Assembly: GCA_963801055.1 (NCBI GenBank)
Contig: CAWDDE010000006.1
Coordinates: forward strand, 248,001-312,000
Direction of reading: 5' to 3'
DNA from: DASUPK01 sp963801055
Lineage (GTDB): Bacteria; Actinomycetota; Thermoleophilia; Solirubrobacterales; 70-9
DNA length: 64,000 nt
Below, one piece after another: positions 60,850-64,000 of the stretch. Below the pieces are notes generated by a model. That model made no database searches. It was not told where the DNA came from and worked only from the letters and a program-made list of their open reading frames with translations. Each line of letters begins with the position of its first letter. The first letter of the stretch is position 1. Both the position numbers and the translations under genes were made by a program.

Positions 60850-61457
60850 ATGGCTGTAGAGACGGTCAGCCCGAAGGGCCTCGATCTGCAGGAGCGTGTG
60901 ATCGAGATCAACCGCGTCGCCAAGGTGGTGAAGGGCGGCCGGCGCTTCTCGTTCACCGCCCTGGTCGCGGTCGGCGATGAGGACTCCGTGGTCGGGATCG
61001 GCTACGGCAAGGCGCGCGAGGTTCCGCTCGCGATCCAGAAGGCCGTCGAGGACGCCCGCAAGAACCTGATCCGGGTGCCCAAGTACGGGCAGACGATCAC
61101 CCACCGGGTGATCGGCCGGTTCGGCGCCGGCCACGTCGTCCTCCGCCCGGCGAGTCCCGGTACCGGCGTGATCGCCGGTGGCGGAGTGCGCGCCGTGCTC
61201 GAGCTCGGCGGCGTTCGGGACGTCCTCACCAAGAGCATCGGAACGCAGAATCCGATCAATCTGGTGAAGGCCACCATGGAAGGCCTCTACAGCCTCCGCA
61301 GGCCCGAGGACGTGGCGAAGCTGCGCGGGATCTCCGTGCGGGAGGTCCTCGGCGTCGGCGACGGCGCCGCTCCGGAGCAGCAAGCGGAGGAGAACGGCAA
61401 GGCCGAGGCGCCTGCCACCGCGCGAGACTCGGCGAGAGCACCGCGGAGGCGTCCTAA
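60850..61457 (+). CDS. rpsE: 30S ribosomal protein S5, late frameshift
   Basis: VSPKGLDLQERVIEINRVAKVVKGGRRFSFTALVAVGDEDSVVGIGYGKAREVPLAIQKAVEDARK, HRVIGRFGAGHVVLRPASPGTGVIAGGGVRAVLELGGVRDVLTKSIGTQNPINLVKATMEGL in blocks is complete uS5 with the double-stranded RNA-binding loop G-G-R-R-F-S-F. Start: ATG 60850; an ATG at 60812 overlapping the rplR stop would add a short tail if one base is missing near 60835. The end needs one shift near 61435 to reach STAEAS and the TAA at 61455; without it the frame runs through rpmD. The tail AAPEQQAEENGKAEAPATARD is acidic. Confidence 0.94.
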
Positions 61458-61637
61458 GTGGCCGACGTGCAGCTCAAGCAGGTCCGCTCGGCGAACGGCG
61501 CCTCCGAGGCGCAGCGCCAGACCCTTCGCTCGCTCAAGCTCGGCCGCATCGGCCGTCAGTCGAGCCATGGGGACTCGCCGCAGCTGCGCGGCATGATCCG
61601 GGCGGTCAGGCACCTGGTGGAGGTGCAGGATGGCTGA
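61458..61637 (+). CDS. rpmD: 50S ribosomal protein L30
   Basis: 59 residues from a GTG directly after the rpsE stop, too short for standard ORF cut-offs. ADVQLKQVRSANGASEAQRQ, TLRSLKLGRIGRQSSHGDSPQLRGMIRAVRHLVEVQDG is uL30: the T-L-R-S-L-x-L-x-K/R-I/L motif and the final R-G-M-I-x-x-V-x-H-L-V are intact. It overlaps rplO by eight bases. Confidence 0.94.
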   Translation: MADVQLKQVRSANGASEAQRQTLRSLKLGRIGRQSSHGDSPQLRGMIRAVRHLVEVQDG

Positions 61638-62181
61638 GGAGAAGAAGGTCGGCCTGCATTCGCTCAAGCCCGCACCCGGCTCGCGGCGATCCCGCAAGCG
61701 AGTCGGCCGTGGCGCCGGCACAGGCCACGGCAAGACGTCGGGCCGCGGCCACAAGGGCGCCGGCGCCCGCTCGGGCAACAAGCGCAAGATCGCGTACGAA
61801 GGCGGCCAGAACCCGGTCCACATGCGGATGCGCAAGCTCCGCGGCTCGCACAAGAAGATGTCGATGCCCTTCGAGAAGTTTCGGACACGGACGCAGCCGG
61901 TCAACCTCTCCGACCTCGAGGCCCGCTTTGCCGCGAACGACGAGGTCACGCCCGAGTCGCTGCGTGCCGCCGGGCTTGCCACGCGACGCTACCCGGTGAA
62001 GGTCCTCGCCCGCGGCGAGATCTCGAAGAAGCTCACCGTCAGGGTGCACGCCTTCAGCGCGCAGGCGAAGGAGAAGATTGAAGCGGCCGGGGGAACTGCC
62101 GAGTTGATCCAAGCGGCCCCCGGTGATGCGAGGGCGCGCGACAGCGCGACCCGTGATACGGAGCAGGAGGCCGCGACTTAA
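61630..62181 (+). CDS. rplO: 50S ribosomal protein L15
   Basis: Intact, 183 residues, some 35 longer than the common 145-150 at the C-terminus. VGLHSLKPAPGSRRSRKRVGRGAGTGHGKTSGRGHKGAGARSG is the glycine/arginine-rich N-terminal extension threading into rRNA. FEGGQNP-type segment EGGQNPVHMRMRKLRG and VKVLARGEISKKLTVRVHAFSAQAKEKIEAAGGTAELI follow. The last residues (APGDARARDSATRDTEQEAAT) are a short extra tail. GAGGTGCAGG upstream lies in rpmD. Confidence 0.96.
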   Translation: MAEEKKVGLHSLKPAPGSRRSRKRVGRGAGTGHGKTSGRGHKGAGARSGNKRKIAYEGGQNPVHMRMRKLRGSHKKMSMPFEKFRTRTQPVNLSDLEARFAANDEVTPESLRAAGLATRRYPVKVLARGEISKKLTVRVHAFSAQAKEKIEAAGGTAELIQAAPGDARARDSATRDTEQEAAT

Positions 62182-63459
62182 GTGCTGCAGACGATCCTCA
62201 ACTCCTTCTCGGTGCCGGACATCCGGAAGAAGCTTCTCTTCACGGCGGCGATCCTGGCCCTCTACCGGCTCGGCGCCTACATCCCGTCGCCGGGTGTCGA
62301 CGCCAACGCGATCGAGGACGGCCTCAACAACGTGGGCGGCTCGAGCATCCTCGGCTTCCTCAACCTGTTCTCGGGCGGAAGCCTCTCCAGGCTGTCCCTG
62401 TTCGCGCTGGGGATCATGCCCTACATCACGGCCTCGATCATCCTGCAGCTGCTGACCGTGGTCGTGCCCTCGCTGGAGCGCCTGCAGAAGGAGGGCGAGG
62501 TCGGCCAGCAGAAGATCACCCAGTACACCCGCTACCTGACGGTCGTGCTGGCGTTCGCGCAGTCGCTCGGCTATGTCTTCCTATTCACCTCGCAGAGCTT
62601 CGGAGGCACCAGCGTGATCGGGGAGCGGACCTTCCCGAAGGTCTTTCTGATCGTGATCACGCTGACCGCGGGCTGCACGGTCCTGATGTGGATGGGCGAG
62701 CTGATCACCCAACGCGGGATCGGCAACGGCATCTCACTGATGATCTTCGCCTCGATCGTCGCGAGCATCCCGACCGGGATCTCGAAGTGGTGGACCAACC
62801 CGGATCAGGTCTTCGTGGTGATGATGCCGTTCATCGCCCTCGCCGTGATCGTCGCGATCGTCTTCGTCCAGGAGGGCCAACGCCGCATCCCGGTCCAATA
62901 CGCCAAACGCGTCGTCGGCCGGCGGATGACCGCCGGCGGGTCCACCTACCTACCGCTGCGGGTGAACATGGCCGGGGTGATCCCGGTGATCTTCGCCGCC
63001 TCGATCATGGCCTTCCCGCCCACGGTCGGGCAGCTGCTCGGCGGAAGCGGCGACAACTTCTGGACCGACTTCGCGACCTTCTTCAGTCCCGACAGCTGGC
63101 ACTACGTGGTCGGCGAGGTCTTCTTCATCATCATCTTCACCTACTTCTACACGGCGGTCACCTTCAACCCGGTGGACCAGGCCGACAACCTGAAGAAGTA
63201 CGGCGGGTTCATCCCCGGCGTGCGACCCGGGCGACCTACCGCCGAATACCTGGACCGGATCCTCTCCAGGCTCACTTTCCCCGGCGCCCTCTACCTGGGT
63301 GCCGTCGCGGCGCTGCCGACGATCCTGATCAGCCAGACGTCGGCCAACTTCTACTTCGGCGGGACCTCGATCCTGATCGTCGTCGGCGTGGCCCTCGATA
63401 CCGTGAAGCAGCTCGAGGCCCAGCTGATGATGCGTAACTACGAGGGCTTCCTGAAGTGA
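62182..63459 (+). CDS. secY: Protein translocase subunit SecY
   Basis: Intact, 425 residues from a GTG next to the rplO stop. Ten hydrophobic helices; the plug/TM2 region SSILGFLNLFSGGSLSRLSLFALGIMPYITASII, TM3 YLTVVLAFAQSLGYVFL, the TM4 region LMWMGELITQRGIGNGISLMIFASI, TM5 FVVMMPFIALAVIVAIV, and the cytoplasmic loop EGQRRIPVQYAKRVVGRRMTAGGSTYLPLRVNMAGVIPVIFA where ribosome and SecA bind. GGFIPGVRPGRPTAEYLDRILSRLTFPG precedes the last helices. It forms the channel with SecE (31422). Confidence 0.97.
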   Translation: MLQTILNSFSVPDIRKKLLFTAAILALYRLGAYIPSPGVDANAIEDGLNNVGGSSILGFLNLFSGGSLSRLSLFALGIMPYITASIILQLLTVVVPSLERLQKEGEVGQQKITQYTRYLTVVLAFAQSLGYVFLFTSQSFGGTSVIGERTFPKVFLIVITLTAGCTVLMWMGELITQRGIGNGISLMIFASIVASIPTGISKWWTNPDQVFVVMMPFIALAVIVAIVFVQEGQRRIPVQYAKRVVGRRMTAGGSTYLPLRVNMAGVIPVIFAASIMAFPPTVGQLLGGSGDNFWTDFATFFSPDSWHYVVGEVFFIIIFTYFYTAVTFNPVDQADNLKKYGGFIPGVRPGRPTAEYLDRILSRLTFPGALYLGAVAALPTILISQTSANFYFGGTSILIVVGVALDTVKQLEAQLMMRNYEGFLK

Positions 63460-63481
63460 CGCGCGCCGCGGAGAGCCTCGC

Positions 63482-64000
63482 TTGCCCGAGCTGAACCTCA
63501 TCCTGCTCGGCCCGCCAGGCAGCGGGAAGGGAACACAGGGAGAGCGCTTGCAGGAGGACTTCCGGCTGCCCTACTACGCGACCGGCGACATCCTCCGCGC
63601 CGCGGTCAAGGAGGGGACCGAGGTCGGCAAGAAGGCAAAGGAGTACATGGATCGCGGGGACCTCGTCCCGGATGAGGTGATCATCGGAGTGATCGCCGAG
63701 CGCCTCCAGGACGAGGAGGCCGCCGACGGCTTCATCCTCGACGGCTTCCCTCGCACGCTCCCTCAGGCCGAGGCGCTCGACGCGAAGATCAAGGAGCTGC
63801 GACGGGAGATCACCGCGGTGATCCTGGTCGAGGTTTCGGAGGGAGAGGCACTTCGGAGGCTGGCTGGCCGCCGCACCTGCGAGAAGAATCCGAGCCACAT
63901 CTACCACCTCGAGTTCGACCCGCCGAAGAACGACGAGGTCTGCGACCTTGACGGCGGCAAGCTGATCGTTCGCGACGACGACAAGCCCGAGGTGATCAAG
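63482..64000 (+). CDS. adk: Adenylate kinase, 3' end outside the window
   Basis: Starts at TTG 63482, 22 bp after secY, with GGAGAG upstream. PELNLILLGPPGSGKGTQGERLQ is the P-loop (G-P-P-G-S-G-K-G-T); YYATGDILRAAVKEGTEVGKKAKEYMDRGDLVPDEVII and DGFILDGFPRTLPQAEAL are the AMP-binding parts. The LID reads RRTCEKNPSHIYHLEFDPPKNDEVCDLDGG: two of the four zinc-type cysteines remain, the others replaced by other residues and Asp. 173 residues are seen, and the C-terminal 40 or so are missing. Keeps ATP/ADP/AMP in balance. Confidence 0.95.
   Translation, partial: MPELNLILLGPPGSGKGTQGERLQEDFRLPYYATGDILRAAVKEGTEVGKKAKEYMDRGDLVPDEVIIGVIAERLQDEEAADGFILDGFPRTLPQAEALDAKIKELRREITAVILVEVSEGEALRRLAGRRTCEKNPSHIYHLEFDPPKNDEVCDLDGGKLIVRDDDKPEVIK

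Overview
High-GC genomic DNA from an actinobacterium. The ribosomal, RpoB/RpoC and elongation-factor proteins look most like Thermoleophilia (Solirubrobacterales), but that placement is by memory of protein style and was not computed. The window joins two very different regions: about 31 kb of surface-polysaccharide genes (1-31,000) and about 33 kb of the transcription/translation core (31,249-64,000).

Polysaccharide region. From the left it holds a methyltransferase, an asparagine-synthase-like amidotransferase, a Wzx-like flippase, family 4 glycosyltransferases and an O-antigen-polymerase-like protein, all on the minus strand. An ECF sigma factor converges on a second polymerase-like protein with a TPR-like tail and a small membrane protein. 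A Gly/Lys-rich anchored exoprotein and a glycosidase-like exported protein follow. An ABC polysaccharide exporter (wzm/wzt) comes next, then family 2 glycosyltransferases, a NodB deacetylase, an FkbM methyltransferase, two more family 4 glycosyltransferases and a polyprenyl-phosphate sugar transferase. The order suggests lipid-linked initiation, assembly, decoration (methyl, amide, deacetyl) and export by a Wzx/Wzy route, an ABC route, or both. The region is littered with remnants: an epimerase tail, acyl-CoA dehydrogenase tails, second copies of a methyltransferase and of FkbM, and an internally deleted insertion element with 12-bp terminal inverted repeats.

Core region. rpmG, secE, nusG, rplK, rplA, L10 leader, rplJ, rplL, then a consensus promoter and rpoB-rpoC closed by a large hairpin. 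A short accessory interval follows (VOC protein, small membrane protein, an AbiEi/DUF559-like gene bracketed by 20-bp repeats, HAD-like protein). Then rpsL-rpsG, two minus-strand membrane genes that split the str operon, fusA, tuf, and an S10-spc operon in the usual bacterial order from rpsJ to adk, which runs off the right edge.

Reading caution. Many genes are broken by single-base shifts, including ones that must be intact in a living cell (rpoC at about five places, rplK, rplA, secE, rpsE, rpsQ). Most frame breaks are therefore probably sequencing or assembly indels; only genes that lack whole domains are called pseudogenes. The most distinctive biological signal in the core is a series of long, low-complexity charged extensions on SecE, L1, L10, L3, L22, S17 and L5. 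No tRNA, rRNA or CRISPR array was found.
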